DNA from: DATAES01 sp963802415 | GTDB taxonomy: Bacteria; Actinomycetota; Acidimicrobiia; Acidimicrobiales; JACDCH01 | Reading direction: 5' to 3' | Assembly: GCA_963802415.1 (NCBI GenBank) | Contig: CAWDIH010000001.1 | Location: 2,976,001-3,040,000 of the forward strand | Length of the DNA: 64,000 nt | Shown: piece after piece, positions 18,051 through 27,832 of the stretch | Numbering within the stretch: the first letter of the stretch is position 1 | How the letters are laid out: each line of letters starts with the position of its first letter | Program-made: the position numbers and the translations under genes | Notes under the pieces: model-generated | What the model saw: the letters and a program-made list of their open reading frames with translations, nothing else | Databases searched by the model: none | Told to the model about the DNA's origin: nothing

Positions 18051-19244
18051 ATGAGCGCGTCGCTGCCGTACCCGATGAAGTTCGGCATCTTCCTCGCACC
18101 GTTCCATCCCGTCGGCCAGAACCCGACGCTCGCACTCGAGCGCGATCTCGATCTGCTGGTGCACCTCGACCGTCTGGGCTTCGACGAGGCGTGGATCGGC
18201 GAGCACCATTCCGCCGGGTACGAGATCATCGCCAGTCCGGAGGTGTTCATCGCGGTCGCGGCGGAGCGCACGAACCACATCCGTCTCGGCACGGGCGTGA
18301 ACTCGCTGCCGTACCACCACCCGCTGATGCTCACGGACCGCCTCGTGCTCCTCGACCACCTCACCGCGCGGTCGCGTCATGCTCGGTGTCGGACCGGGCG
18401 CGCTCCCGTCCGACGCGTTCATGATGGGCATCCCGGTCGCGGAGCAGCGCGACCGCATGGAAGAGGCGCTCGAGGCGATCCTGTTGCTGCTCGGCAGCGA
18501 CGAACCGGTCACGATGAAGACCGATTGGTTCACGCTCGACGACGCGCGGCTGAACCTGCGTCCGTACACCCATCCCCACTTCGAGGTTGCGGTGGCGTCG
18601 CAGATCTCCCCGCGGGATCCCGCGCCGCCGGCCGGTTCGGCACCGGGCTGCTCTCCATCGGTGCCACCAACCAGCAGGGGTTCGACCTGCTCGGGTACCA
18701 CTGGCAGATCGCGGAGGAGCGCGCCGCACAGTTCGGAACGTCGGTCGATCGCCGCAACTGGCGTCTCGTCGGCCCGGTGCACATCGCCGAGACTCGCGAG
18801 CAGGCGTATGCCGACGTGCAGTTCGGTCTCGCCGACTGGGTCGACTACTTCCAGCGGGTCGCGGCGCTGCCGATCGCGCCGGACACGTCGACCGCGGAGG
18901 AGATGGCCGACGCCATCAACAAGTCGGGCTTCGCGGTCATCGGCACCCCGGACGACGCGATCGCGCAACTCCAGCGGCTGTGCGACCAGTCCGACGGCGG
19001 GTTCGGGACGTTCCTCGTCATGGCGCACGACTGGGCCGACACCGAGCCCACACGCAGGAGTTACGAGCTGCTGGCGCGCTACGTGTTCCCGGCCTTCCAG
19101 GGTTCGGCCGAGTCGACCACCAACTCGCGGGACTGGGCGGCGGAGAACCGCCCCACATTCATCGGCGAAGTCGGTGCCGCCATCATGACCGCGATCGGCA
19201 AGCACAACGCCGAGCGCGAGAAAGACCCGGCTGCCGCCGACTGA
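18051..19244 (+). CDS. LLM-class flavin-dependent oxidoreductase, two compensating frameshifts
   Basis: Luciferase-like monooxygenase of about 398 aa, similar to limonene or alkanal monooxygenase-type proteins. MKFGIFLAPFHPVGQNP, GFDEAWIGEHHSAGYEIIAS and LGTGVNSLPYHHP are in the first frame. Between about 18370 and 18630 the protein continues in another frame (MLGVGPGALPSDAFMMGIPV). It then returns to the first frame (RFGTGLLSIGATNQQGFDLL) to the end at 19244. An added and a lost base in GC runs would restore one reading frame, so error is likely. It probably uses FMNH2 and O2. A TTGACCG palindrome upstream suggests control by an unlinked TetR regulator. Confidence 0.75.
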   Translation: MSASLPYPMKFGIFLAPFHPVGQNPTLALERDLDLLVHLDRLGFDEAWIGEHHSAGYEIIASPEVFIAVAAERTNHIRLGTGVNSLPYHHPLMLTDRLVLLDHLTARSRHARCRTGRAPVRRVHDGHPGRGAARPHGRGARGDPVAARQRRTGHDEDRLVHARRRAAEPASVHPSPLRGCGGVADLPAGSRAAGRFGTGLLSIGATNQQGFDLLGYHWQIAEERAAQFGTSVDRRNWRLVGPVHIAETREQAYADVQFGLADWVDYFQRVAALPIAPDTSTAEEMADAINKSGFAVIGTPDDAIAQLQRLCDQSDGGFGTFLVMAHDWADTEPTRRSYELLARYVFPAFQGSAESTTNSRDWAAENRPTFIGEVGAAIMTAIGKHNAEREKDPAAAD

Positions 19245-19249
19245 CGTCG

Positions 19250-21278
19250 TCAGACGATCACGCCGACCGTCACCTTGCCGTCCCCGTTCCAATCGCCGAC
19301 CACGGGGACATTGCCGTTCGTGCCGTAGTGCACCGTCAGGTCGGGCGGGCCTGGCGTGAGCGAGCCGCGCAGATGGAAGTTGGCATTTGCGCCGTCCCAC
19401 ATGCCGATGCCGGCGTGGCCGGTGCCGAACCAGTCGCCGACGATCGGGACGTAGCTGTTCGCGCCGTAGCGAACGGTGATCTCCGGCGGCCCTGGTGTCG
19501 CGGTCGTTCGGAGGCTGAACACCGCGGTGGCGGGGTTCCAGACGCCGATGCCGTCGCGACCTGTACCTGTCCAGTCACCCACGACCGGCACGTCGTTCGG
19601 CGACCCGTAGGCGAACGACAGATCGGGCGCCCCCGACGAGAAGGCGTTGCGCAGACGCCACTGGCCGTCGGCGAAGATCCCGATCGTCGTCGCGCCGTCG
19701 CCGTTCCAATCCCCGGTCACGGCGGTCGCTCCCCACGCGCCGAACTTCACTGCCGTCTCCGGCGCGCCCGGCGAAGCGGTGTTGCGCAGGTAGAAGATCG
19801 CCGTCGCCGGATCCCACGCACCGATGCCGTCGACGCCGTTGCCGTCCCAGTCGCCCACCACGAACTGGTACACGTTCGTGCCATACGCAAAGGAGAGATC
19901 GGGTGGACCGGGCGTGTTCGTGTTCCGCAGGTTCCACGACGTGATGTGCGGCGCAGGACCGGATGGCACCTCCGACGTGATGACACCGATCCCGTCGAGC
20001 CCCAGGCCGCCGAAATCGCCCACGATCGGGCGATTGCCGGTGGCGCCGTAGTTCACGACGATGTCGGGCGGCCCCGGCGTGTTGGAGTTGCGCAAGTAGA
20101 ACGTGGCGGAGCGGTCCTCCCACACGCCGATGGTGTCGCGGCCGTCACCGTCCCAGTCCCCCACCACTGGCACGTGACCGGGAGTGCCGTAGTTCACGAC
20201 GATGTCGGGCGGCCCCGGAGTGTTGGAGTTGCGCAAGTAGAACGTGGCGGAGCGGTCCTCCCACACGCCGATGGTGTCGCGACCGTCGCCGTTCCAGTCG
20301 CCCACCACTGGCACATGACCGGGAGTGCCGTAGTTCACGACGATCTCGGGCGGCCCCGGGGTGTTGGAGTTGCGCAAGTAGAACGTCGCCGCCCTCGGAT
20401 CCCACACGCCGATGGTGTCCCGGCCGTCGCCGTCCCAGTCCCCCACCACCGGCACGTGCGTCCAGTCCCCGTAGTGGATCGACGCGTCCGGCGGGCCGGC
20501 CGTGTTGCTGTTGCGGAGGTGAAAGGTTGCGGCGGCCGGATCCCACGCTCCGATGCCGTCGACGCCGTCGCCGTCAAAGTCGCCGGTGAAGAACAGATAG
20601 CTGCTCATCCCGTACGTGAACACGATCTCAGGGGGACCGGGACTCGCCGTCATCCGCAGGTTCCACGACCTCGGCGTCGGCGGCGGAGGCGGCGGGGGTG
20701 GTGGCGGCGCGTGCAGGCACGGCGCGTCGTGTGATGCCGTCGCCTGGTCGGTGGCCGACAGCGTCGTGCACGTCCCGTCGATGAGCCACGGCGGCGTACA
20801 CGTCACGACGCGGCACATGATGGCTCCGACTTGGGGTATCTCCTGGTGACATTGGCCGTAGCGGAAGAAGTTGCAGCACTCGACGCGGTGGTTACAGCTT
20901 CCGAGCGCGCAACCGCACGAGCACGGGTTGGCGCCCGGGACGACGTTGCAGTCCATGTAGTCAGCGCGGCGCGCCGCCGCAGAAGCCCGTGCCGTCCGCC
21001 TTCCACCAACCCCCGAACACCGTCCCCGGCGGGCAGGTATTGGCGCCGGTGATGGTGCAGCAGAACTCGGTGTAGCCGTCGCAGCACACGGTCCCGCACG
21101 AGCACGGCTGCGCACGGCACTGGCACGCCGCCGCGTACGCCGACACCGGGCGGAGTACGTACGTCACGGGATTGACCATGAGGGCGCTGCCGACGAGGGC
21201 GGAGCGCTGCAAGAAGCTCCGGCGGTCGGAATCCGCGGCGAGAACCGACACGACGCGGTCGACCAGACTGCGACTCAC
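19250..21278 (-). CDS. Tat-exported methylamine dehydrogenase light chain-like domain fused to propeller-like repeats, one frameshift
   Basis: GTG 21278 begins a twin-arginine signal (DRRSFLQRSALVGSALM). Next is a Cys-dense domain (CQCRAQPCSCGTVCCDGYTE, NTCPPGTVFGGWWKADGTGF) that continues after a frameshift near 20970 as ADYMDCNVVPGANPCSCGCA and GAIMCRVVTCTPPW. It resembles the methylamine dehydrogenase light-chain family (Me-amine-dh_L). A poly-Pro linker (ten Pro) leads to ten 45-50-aa repeats of the form GPPxxxxxYG...VVGDWDGDGRDTIGVW, similar to VCBS/FG-GAP calcium-binding blades. They form two blocks of five, each opened by SWNLR. The whole is about 675 aa and acts outside the membrane. 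Enzyme activity (a tryptophan-derived cofactor) is not proven. The 3' end lies 6 bp from the convergent LLM gene. Confidence 0.7.
20047..20460 (-). repeat. Tandem coding repeats, 144-bp period
   Basis: Three nearly identical 144-bp units (48 codons) encode repeats 2-5 of the propeller-like domain. For example, the stretch around GTAGAACGTGGCGGAGCGG at 20096 recurs at 20240. The near identity at DNA level shows recent unit duplication or gene conversion, while repeats outside this block are diverged. Confidence 0.75.
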
Positions 21279-21358
21279 ACGGCTCCCCTCGCTCGATGAC
21301 CTACGGCGTGAGCGGTGACCCTACGCGATTTGGTGATGCCCTCCCCTTGACGCCGGTC

Positions 21359-21460
21359 CTACTGGAGGAGCAAGCGCTCCAGTCGTCGGCTCGTGACCAG
21401 CAGGCCCGCGGCGCCCATCAGCGCGAGGTAGGTGACGTTGAGCAGCTGACCCGGACCCAC
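21359..21460 (-). CDS. Small 33-aa membrane protein candidate
   Basis: GTG 21460 opens a 33-codon frame whose product is one hydrophobic helix (NVTYLALMGAAGLLV) followed by a basic end (TSRRLERLL). A strong Shine-Dalgarno sequence AAGGAGG lies 9 nt before the GTG. The 3' end holds an ACTGGAG...CTCCAGT inverted repeat that could be a hairpin. It sits between the divergent MADH-like gene and gcvP. Function is unknown. The good ribosome site and clean membrane helix are the only evidence. Confidence 0.45.
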   Translation of the reverse strand: MGPGQLLNVTYLALMGAAGLLVTSRRLERLLLQ

Positions 21461-21533
21461 AACTCGTATCCTCCTTCCTCTTGCCCGCTAGGTTGCTCTG
21501 CAACAGCGTCGGGAGCGACGCCAGGAAAGATCC

Positions 21534-24329
21534 ATGACGCAGCCCGACCTCGATCGCTTCCCCGCCCGCCACATCGGTCCATCCGACGCCGACGTCGCCA
21601 AGATGCTGGCCGCCATCGGGTACGCCTCGCTCGACGACCTCGTGAGCGCGGCGGTACCCGACGCCATCAAAGCTTTCGACGGGCTCGAGCTGGACGCGTT
21701 GAGCGAGGCCGAGGTGCTCGCCGCCCTGCGCGAACTCGCCGACCACAACGAAGTCCTCGTCTCGATGATCGGTCTTGGCTACCACGACACGATGACGCCG
21801 CCCGTGCTGCGGCGGAACATCCTCGAGAACCCTGCGTGGTACACGGCCTACACGCCGTACCAACCGGAGATCTCCCAGGGACGGCTCGAGGCGCTGCTGA
21901 ACTACCAGACGGTGGTCGCGGACCTGACCGGTCTCGACATCGCGAACGCGTCGTTGCTCGACGAGGCCACCGCCGCCGCGGAGGCCATGGCACTGTGCCG
22001 TCGGTCGTCGAAGGCGGCCGAAGACGCTGTGTTCGTCGTAGACGTGGACTGCCATCCGCAGACGATCGCCGTCGTGCAGACGCGTGCCGAGCCGCTCGGC
22101 CTGTCCGTCGTGGTCGCGGACGTGGCGAACGACGGGGTTCCCGACGGCGACGTCTTCGGTCTCCTGGTGCAGTACCCCGCGACGAGCGGCCGACTGGTCG
22201 ACTGGACGACGGCGATCCAGTCCGCGCACGACCGAGGCGCGTTGGTAGCGGTTGCGACCGACCTACTTGCCTTGTGCCTGTTGCGCTCGCCGGGCGCGCT
22301 CGGCGCGGACGTCGCGGTCGGATCGTCGCAGCGTTTCGGTGTGCCGCTGATGTTCGGCGGGCCGCACGCGGCCTTCATGGCCGTGCGCTCCGGTCTCGAG
22401 CGCTCGTTGCCGGGCAGGCTCGTCGGCGTGTCCGTCGACGCCGACGGCGACCCGGCCTACCGATTGGCATTGCAGACGCGGGAGCAACACATCCGCCGCG
22501 AGAAGGCGACATCGAACATCTGCACCGCGCAAGTCCTGCTCGCGGTGATGGCCTCCATGTACGCGGTGTACCACGGACCGGACGGCCTGACGGCGATCGC
22601 GTCGCGCGTGCACGACAAGGCGCGAGACATCGCCGGCCTGGGCGATCCGGTGCACGACACGTTCTTCGACACGGTGCAGCTGCGCGTGCCGGGCCGGGCC
22701 GCGGCTGCAGTCGAGTCGGCGCTGGACGAGGGCGTCAACCTTCGGCTGGTCGACGCCGACACCGTCGCCATCGCCTGCGACGAAACGACGACAGACGAGC
22801 ACGTCGCCACGCTGCGCGACGTGTTCGGGGTTGGTGGCGGCCCCCCCGCTGGATCGATCCCGGACGAGCTTCGGCGGGACGACCAGTTCCTCACGCACCC
22901 GGTCTTCCACTCGCACCACAGCGAGACCGCGATGCTGCGGTACCTCCGCCGCCTCGCGGACAAAGACGTCGCATTGGACCGCTCGATGATCCCGCTCGGC
23001 TCGTGCACCATGAAGTTGAACGCCACCGCCGAGATGGAGCCGGTCACGTGGCCGGGGTTCGCCGAGGTCCATCCGTTCGCACCGCTCGACCAGGCGGACG
23101 GCTATCGCGCGCTGATCGCCGACCTCGAACACTGGCTGGCGGCGATGACCGGGTACGACGCGGTGTCGCTGCAACCGAACGCCGGGTCGCAGGGTGAGCT
23201 GGCAGGGCTGCTCGCCATTCGCCAATGGCACCGCAGCCGAGGCGAAGCGGGGCGCGACGTGTGCCTGATCCCGTCGTCCGCCCACGGAACGAACGCGGCG
23301 TCGGCGGCAATGGCCGGCATGCGCGTTGTGGTCGTCGGGTGTGACGACGAAGGCAATGTCGACCTCGACGACCTGCGGGCGAAGCTCGACGCCAACGGCG
23401 CTGCCGTTGCTGCGCTCATGGTCACGTACCCTTCGACGCACGGCGTGTTCGAGGAGGCGATCGGCGACATCTGCGCCGCGGTGCACGCCGCCGGCGGCCA
23501 GGTCTACGTGGACGGCGCCAACCTCAACGCGCTGGTCGGGCTCGCGCAGCCCGGAAAGTTCGGCGCCGACGTCAGTCATCTGAATCTGCACAAGACGTTC
23601 TGCATCCCCCATGGCGGCGGCGGCCCGGGCGTCGGCCCGGTGGCGGCCCGCGCCCATCTGGCGCCGTACCTGCCGAACCATCCGCTCGTCCGCGAAGCCG
23701 GTCCCGACACAGGACCGGGGCCGATCGCAGCGGCGCCGTGGGGATCCGCCGGGATACTTCCGATCCCGTGGGCGTACATCCGCCTCATGGGCGGAGCGGG
23801 CCTGCGCCGGGCCACCGAGGTGGCCATCCTCAACGCCAACTACATCGCGAAGCGACTTGGTGCCCACTATCCGGTGCTCTACGCCGGCCGCGGCGGGCTC
23901 GTGGCGCACGAGTGCATCGTCGACATCCGTCCGATCACGAGAGAGACCGGCGTGACCGTCGACGACGTGGCCAAGCGCCTCATCGACTACGGGTTCCACA
24001 CGCCGACGATGAGCTTCCCGGTCGCCGGCACGCTCATGATCGAGCCGACCGAGTCCGAGGACCTCGGCGAGATCGAGCGGTTCTGCGACGCCATGATCGC
24101 CATTCGCGCCGAGATCGAACGGCAGCCGGCGCTGCTGCGCAACGCTCCCCACACCGCGGCGATGCTCCTGCGTGACCCATGGGAGCAGCCGTACACCCGT
24201 GAAGAGGCTGCGTATCCGGTGCCGTCACTGCGAGACGGGAAGTACTGGCCACCGGTCCGCCGTATCGACGGCGGCTACGGCGACCGCAACCTCATGTGCG
24301 CCTGCCCCCCGGTGTCGGCCTACGAGTGA
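21534..24329 (+). CDS. gcvP: Glycine dehydrogenase (decarboxylating), P protein
   Basis: Full-length 931-aa PLP enzyme of the glycine cleavage system. It decarboxylates glycine and passes the aminomethyl group to lipoyl-GcvH. The start MTQPDLDRFPARHIGPSDAD contains the typical FxxRHIGP motif. The PLP Lys is K687 in HLNLHKTFCIPHGGGGPG. It is of normal single-chain length with no defects. Partners in this window are gcvT (convergent, 3' ends overlapping by 10 bp) and gcvH (27833-28213). It is the only member of the system on the plus strand here. Confidence 0.97.
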   Translation: MTQPDLDRFPARHIGPSDADVAKMLAAIGYASLDDLVSAAVPDAIKAFDGLELDALSEAEVLAALRELADHNEVLVSMIGLGYHDTMTPPVLRRNILENPAWYTAYTPYQPEISQGRLEALLNYQTVVADLTGLDIANASLLDEATAAAEAMALCRRSSKAAEDAVFVVDVDCHPQTIAVVQTRAEPLGLSVVVADVANDGVPDGDVFGLLVQYPATSGRLVDWTTAIQSAHDRGALVAVATDLLALCLLRSPGALGADVAVGSSQRFGVPLMFGGPHAAFMAVRSGLERSLPGRLVGVSVDADGDPAYRLALQTREQHIRREKATSNICTAQVLLAVMASMYAVYHGPDGLTAIASRVHDKARDIAGLGDPVHDTFFDTVQLRVPGRAAAAVESALDEGVNLRLVDADTVAIACDETTTDEHVATLRDVFGVGGGPPAGSIPDELRRDDQFLTHPVFHSHHSETAMLRYLRRLADKDVALDRSMIPLGSCTMKLNATAEMEPVTWPGFAEVHPFAPLDQADGYRALIADLEHWLAAMTGYDAVSLQPNAGSQGELAGLLAIRQWHRSRGEAGRDVCLIPSSAHGTNAASAAMAGMRVVVVGCDDEGNVDLDDLRAKLDANGAAVAALMVTYPSTHGVFEEAIGDICAAVHAAGGQVYVDGANLNALVGLAQPGKFGADVSHLNLHKTFCIPHGGGGPGVGPVAARAHLAPYLPNHPLVREAGPDTGPGPIAAAPWGSAGILPIPWAYIRLMGGAGLRRATEVAILNANYIAKRLGAHYPVLYAGRGGLVAHECIVDIRPITRETGVTVDDVAKRLIDYGFHTPTMSFPVAGTLMIEPTESEDLGEIERFCDAMIAIRAEIERQPALLRNAPHTAAMLLRDPWEQPYTREEAAYPVPSLRDGKYWPPVRRIDGGYGDRNLMCACPPVSAYE

Positions 24330-25385
24330 CGCCAGAACGGAGTGGGGACAACGGTGGCGGGCAGGGTCTCGTCGGGGCGGACCTCGACGGCGACTTCGGT
24401 CCCTTCGCCGACGTCGGGCGGCAGGAAGCCGAGGGCGATGCCGTGGCCGAGCATCGGCGAGAAGTTGCCGCTCGTGATTTCGCCTGAGTCCTGACCGTCG
24501 AGGAGAACTCGCTGCTCGGCACGCGGTGGCCGGCGACCCTCGGTGGCGATGCCGCGCAACCGCCGATGCACGCCGCGGTCGCGCTCCGCCGCCAGTGCGT
24601 CGCGCCCCCTGAAGGGGCCCTTGTCCCAACTCACCACCCACCCGAGTCCGGCCTGCAGGGGCGTGATGCCGGGACCGAGCTCGTGGCCGTGGAGCGGCAG
24701 CCCGGCTTCGAGCCGCAGCGTGTCGCGCGCACCGAGTCCCGCGGGTTCGACGCCCGCAGCGGTCACCGCGGCCCACACCTCGGCCGCCCGGGCGGCCGGC
24801 ACGGCAAGCTCGACGCCGTCCTCGCCGGTGTAACCCGTGCCCGCGACGACGCACGCCACACCGTTCCAGTCGACCGATGCCACGCGGAAGCGGCCGACCG
24901 CGGACAGCGTCGGCCCACACCGTCGCGAGCCGTTCGCGAGCGGCCGGGCCCTGCACCGCGATCACGGCCCGCTCCGCCGTGACGTCGGCGTCCTCCCCGA
25001 CGCCGAGCGCCTCGCGCACTCGGGACGTGTTCGACGCATTCGGCATCACGTCGAACCGCTCGCCGTCGACCCACCAGACGATGATGTCGTCGAGCACGGA
25101 CGCGTCGCCGTCGTCGAGAAGGTGGGTGTACTGCGCTCTACCCGGCGCGATCTTGCCGAGATCGTTGGTGAGGGCGCGCTGCAGTCGGTCGAGCGCGTCG
25201 GTCCCCGTGACCCGAACGGTGCCGAGGTGGCTGACGTCGAACGCCACGGCCGCGGTGCGACACGCACGGTGCTCGGCGAGCGTGCCGCCCGGGTAGGCGA
25301 GAGGCATCTCCCATCCCCCGAAGGGAACCAGCTTCGCGCCGAGGGCGCGGTGGACGGTTTCGAGCGGCGAGTGCCTGAGCGTCAC
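24320..25385 (-). CDS. gcvT: Aminomethyltransferase, T protein, one frameshift
   Basis: Folate-dependent T protein of the glycine cleavage system, about 354 aa. The N-terminal MTLRHSPLETVHRALGAKLV, PFGGWEMPLAYPGGTLAEHR and VDVSHLGT-like FDVSHLGTVRVTG are in one frame to about 24898. The C-terminal VASVDWNGVACVVAGTGYTG, LGARDTLRLEAGLPLHGHEL, SGNFSPMLGHGIALGFLPPD is in the next frame. A one-base indel at GTCCGCGGTCGG explains the break; in a housekeeping gene this is most likely an error. Its start is 1 bp inside the end of the upstream MerR gene, so it is translationally coupled to the MerR operon. Confidence 0.85.
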
Positions 25386-25849
25386 CCGTGCTCGGCCGGC
25401 ACGAGCCTCGTGCGGTCCCCCGGCGCCGCAGCCGGGGGAAACAGCTCACTGATCGAGGCATCGACCTCCTCGGCCACCCGTCCGAGCGAGAGCACGTTCA
25501 GGACCCCTTGGCCGGTGCGAACGAGATCGACGAGCTCGCCGTCGTCACGGGCGAGCACCGCAGCGCCGCCGTCGATGACGATGTTGGCGCTCGTGATGTC
25601 TTCACCAACGTGCTGGCGCAGATTGCTGAACACGTCACGGACGGTCTCGAGCTTGATGCCCGCGTCCAGCAACTGCTTGATGATCTTGAGCTCGAGCAGG
25701 TCGCGGTAGGAGTACTTGCGACGAGTGCCACTCCCCTTCGCATCGGCCATCGATGGACGTACGAGGTCGGTGCGGGCCCAATAGTCGAGCTGGCGGTACG
25801 TGATGCCGACGATCTCGGCGGTACGGGTGCCGCTGAAGCCGGATTCCAT
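25382..25849 (-). CDS. MerR-family transcriptional regulator (Rv1830-like)
   Basis: A 155-aa MerR regulator. The HTH (GTRTAEIVGITYRQLDYWAR) and wing (RRKYSYRDLLELKIIKQLLD) are followed by a short effector region with LVDLVRTGQGVLNVLSLGRV. Position downstream of the DUF151 nuclease and the FtsR-type MerR gene matches the Mycobacterium order Rv1828-Rv1829-Rv1830. It may regulate the glycine cleavage genes, since it overlaps gcvT by 4 bp (25382-25385), but that is inference. Confidence 0.85.
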   Translation of the reverse strand: MESGFSGTRTAEIVGITYRQLDYWARTDLVRPSMADAKGSGTRRKYSYRDLLELKIIKQLLDAGIKLETVRDVFSNLRQHVGEDITSANIVIDGGAAVLARDDGELVDLVRTGQGVLNVLSLGRVAEEVDASISELFPPAAAPGDRTRLVPAEHG

Positions 25850-25961
25850 GGTGCCTCCCGGGGGACGACACGGGCGGAATTACACCCGTGCAAGTCGAGA
25901 GGGTAGGACGCCTCCCTCGCGCCGTCAACGCTCCGCGCCCTGTCCCGGCCGCTCGGTCGGC

Positions 25962-26450
25962 CTAGCTGGCGAAATCCTCCGGGTTCACCCGATCGATGAA
26001 CTCACGGAACTGCTCGACGACCTCCTCCTGCTCCTCTTCGGCCTCTTCTTCCGGGGCGTACCCGGCTTCGTCGAGGACGCCCTCATCGGCGTAGATCGTC
26101 GTGCCCGTGCGTACCGCTAGTGCGATGGCGTCGGACGGGCGGCTCGAGACCACGTGGGTCTGGCCGTTCCTGCCGAGGTGCAGCTCGGCATAGAAGGTGC
26201 TCTCGCGGAGCTCGGTCACGACGACGCGATCGAGGCGGACGCCGAGGCCGTCGAGCATGTCCTTCATGAGGTCGTGAGTCATGGGGCGAGGGGTCTCGAC
26301 CTGCTCCAGCGCAAAGGCGATGGCGGTCGCTTCCGGGCCGCCGATGAAGATCGGCAGCGTGCGATGCTCGCCTTCGGTCTCGCGCAGCAACACGATCGGG
26401 GCATTGGTGGGCAGCTCGACCCGGACGCCGATCAGCTCCATCTCCACCAT
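25962..26450 (-). CDS. DUF151 bifunctional nuclease family protein (Rv1829-like)
   Basis: A 162-aa DUF151/bifunctional nuclease protein (MVEMELIGVRVELPTNAPIV). Conserved blocks are IFIGGPEATAIAFALEQVE, RPMTHDLMKDMLDGLG and SSRPSDAIALAVRTGTTIYA. The C-terminal acidic tail (EEEAEEEQEEVVEQF) is typical of actinobacterial members. Family members have been linked to RNase and DNase activity, with no firm role. An upstream ATG at 26459 is possible. It lies between two MerR genes in the conserved block. Confidence 0.85.
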   Translation of the reverse strand: MVEMELIGVRVELPTNAPIVLLRETEGEHRTLPIFIGGPEATAIAFALEQVETPRPMTHDLMKDMLDGLGVRLDRVVVTELRESTFYAELHLGRNGQTHVVSSRPSDAIALAVRTGTTIYADEGVLDEAGYAPEEEAEEEQEEVVEQFREFIDRVNPEDFAS

Positions 26451-26505
26451 CGATCGCACCCTACCGCCCGCGCCACCGAACGACGGTCGCTCCGCGATGC
26501 GGTAC

Positions 26506-27304
26506 CTAGAGCGAATACGATCGCAACGCGTTGCGCAGCATGGCGCCGCGGAGGCTCTCGCCGAGCGCAGCGAGCTCGGTCAAGTTGTCGACCGCCTGAC
26601 GGCGGGCCGCCGGATTGCGCTGCTTGACGAGCGGGAGGACGACCTGTTCGAAGAACGACGCCTCGCGCTCCGCTGCCACCTTGTACATGCGCAAGTGGCG
26701 GGCTTCGACGCCGTAACGCAGAAAGCCGGCAGCGAGGCGCGCGACCACCAACGCGTCCTCGTCGTAGACGGTGTCACGTCCCATCGGACGTCCGGCGATC
26801 AAGCCGTAGCGTTCGAGTTCGATGATGAGCCGGTCGGAAAGACCGGCGGAGGACGCCAGCTCGGCACGGCGTGAGGCTGATCGCGCTCGGTCCACTGTCC
26901 AACGCCCCGCCCTGCGCTTGGGTCTGTGCACTGTGACTGCCCCGACTCGTTCGGCCCCCGCGTGCCCCCGCGGCGGCCGCCTGGGGCTGCGGATCCGGCA
27001 CGGGTTCAGGCGTTTCGGCTGGTGACTCCTCGCCGTCGGCGTCGACGGGCTCGGAGTCGGGCCGACCCTCGAGACGGTCCTTGATCACTCGCAGCGGCAG
27101 AAAGTTCTCTCGCTGCTGCTTGAGGATCCACCGCAGTCGCTCGATGTCCGTCTCGTAGAACTTGCGGTATCCGGAGGGCGTGCGTTCCGGGTCGAGCAGC
27201 CCCTGGCTCTCGAGGAAGCGGATCTTGGAGATGGTGACGTCCGGGAACTCCTGCTGTAGCAGGGAGAGAACCTCACCGATGGAAAGGTGCGCGCGCTCGG
27301 CCAT
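26506..27304 (-). CDS. ftsR: MerR-family regulator FtsR (Rv1828-like), one frameshift
   Basis: MerR-type activator of about 265 aa. The N-terminal HTH MAERAHLSIGEVLSLLQQEF, PDVTISKIRFLESQGLLDPE, RTPSGYRKFYETDIERLRWI is followed by a Pro/Glu linker. The frame shifts at about 26868 (an extra C). The C-terminal domain continues as AELASSAGLSDRLIIELERY and LIAGRPMGRDTVYDEDALVV to RNALRSYSL. In Corynebacterium FtsR activates ftsZ, and in Mycobacterium Rv1828 sits beside garA as here. The upstream garA gene ends 18 bp before its start. Confidence 0.8.
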
Positions 27305-27322
27305 CGCCGGCTGACCGCCCCC

Positions 27323-27808
27323 CTACGCCGGTGCCGGCCCGGCAAAGAAGGCGAGCTTGAACTTCCCGATCTGCAGCTCGTCGCCGTTCTTGATCGGAGC
27401 CTCTTCGACACGCTCGCGGTTGAGGTACGTGCCGTTGAGCGAGCCGACATCACGCACGACGAATCCGGACTCGAGCCGCTGCAGTTCGGCATGACGGCGT
27501 GAGACCGTGATGTCGTCGAGGAAGATGTCGCTGTCGGGATGGCGGCCCACCGTGGTGACGGGCTTCGTCGGCGCGAGCCGGGAGCCTGCGATCGGCCCCC
27601 TTGTCACCACGAGTAGTCCCGCGCCGGCGGGGATGTCGTCGAGGTCGAACGTGACCTCGTCTTCGCCCGCCTCGGGAGGAGCATCGATGCTGAACGAGAC
27701 CGTCGTGTGCTCCCCCGGCTCGTGCTCCAGCGGGGCGCCACAGGACGAACAGAAGTTCGCGCCCAGTGGATTGCGGTGGCCGCACTGGTTGCAAAAGACG
27801 TCTGCCAT
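27323..27808 (-). CDS. garA: FHA-domain regulator GarA with zinc ribbon
   Basis: A 161-aa protein. The N-terminal zinc ribbon (CNQCGHRN...CSSCG) precedes a Thr-containing segment (EHTTVSFSID) and a forkhead-associated domain. FHA motifs are TVGRHPDSDIFLDDITVSRR, HAEL and DVGSLNGTYLNRE. In mycobacteria GarA is phosphorylated on an N-terminal Thr by PknB/PknG and then stops inhibiting glutamate metabolism enzymes. Here the ETTS-type site is modified to EHTTVS, and the zinc ribbon is an addition compared with mycobacterial GarA. It lies between gcvH and ftsR in the conserved order. Confidence 0.9.
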   Translation of the reverse strand: MADVFCNQCGHRNPLGANFCSSCGAPLEHEPGEHTTVSFSIDAPPEAGEDEVTFDLDDIPAGAGLLVVTRGPIAGSRLAPTKPVTTVGRHPDSDIFLDDITVSRRHAELQRLESGFVVRDVGSLNGTYLNRERVEEAPIKNGDELQIGKFKLAFFAGPAPA

Positions 27809-27832
27809 CAGCGAGAACCCGTCACAGCTGCG

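Noticed and set aside
20047..20460. CRISPR-like periodic repeats
   Set aside because: The period is 144 bp, is in frame, and encodes the blades of a protein; no spacer pattern or cas gene.
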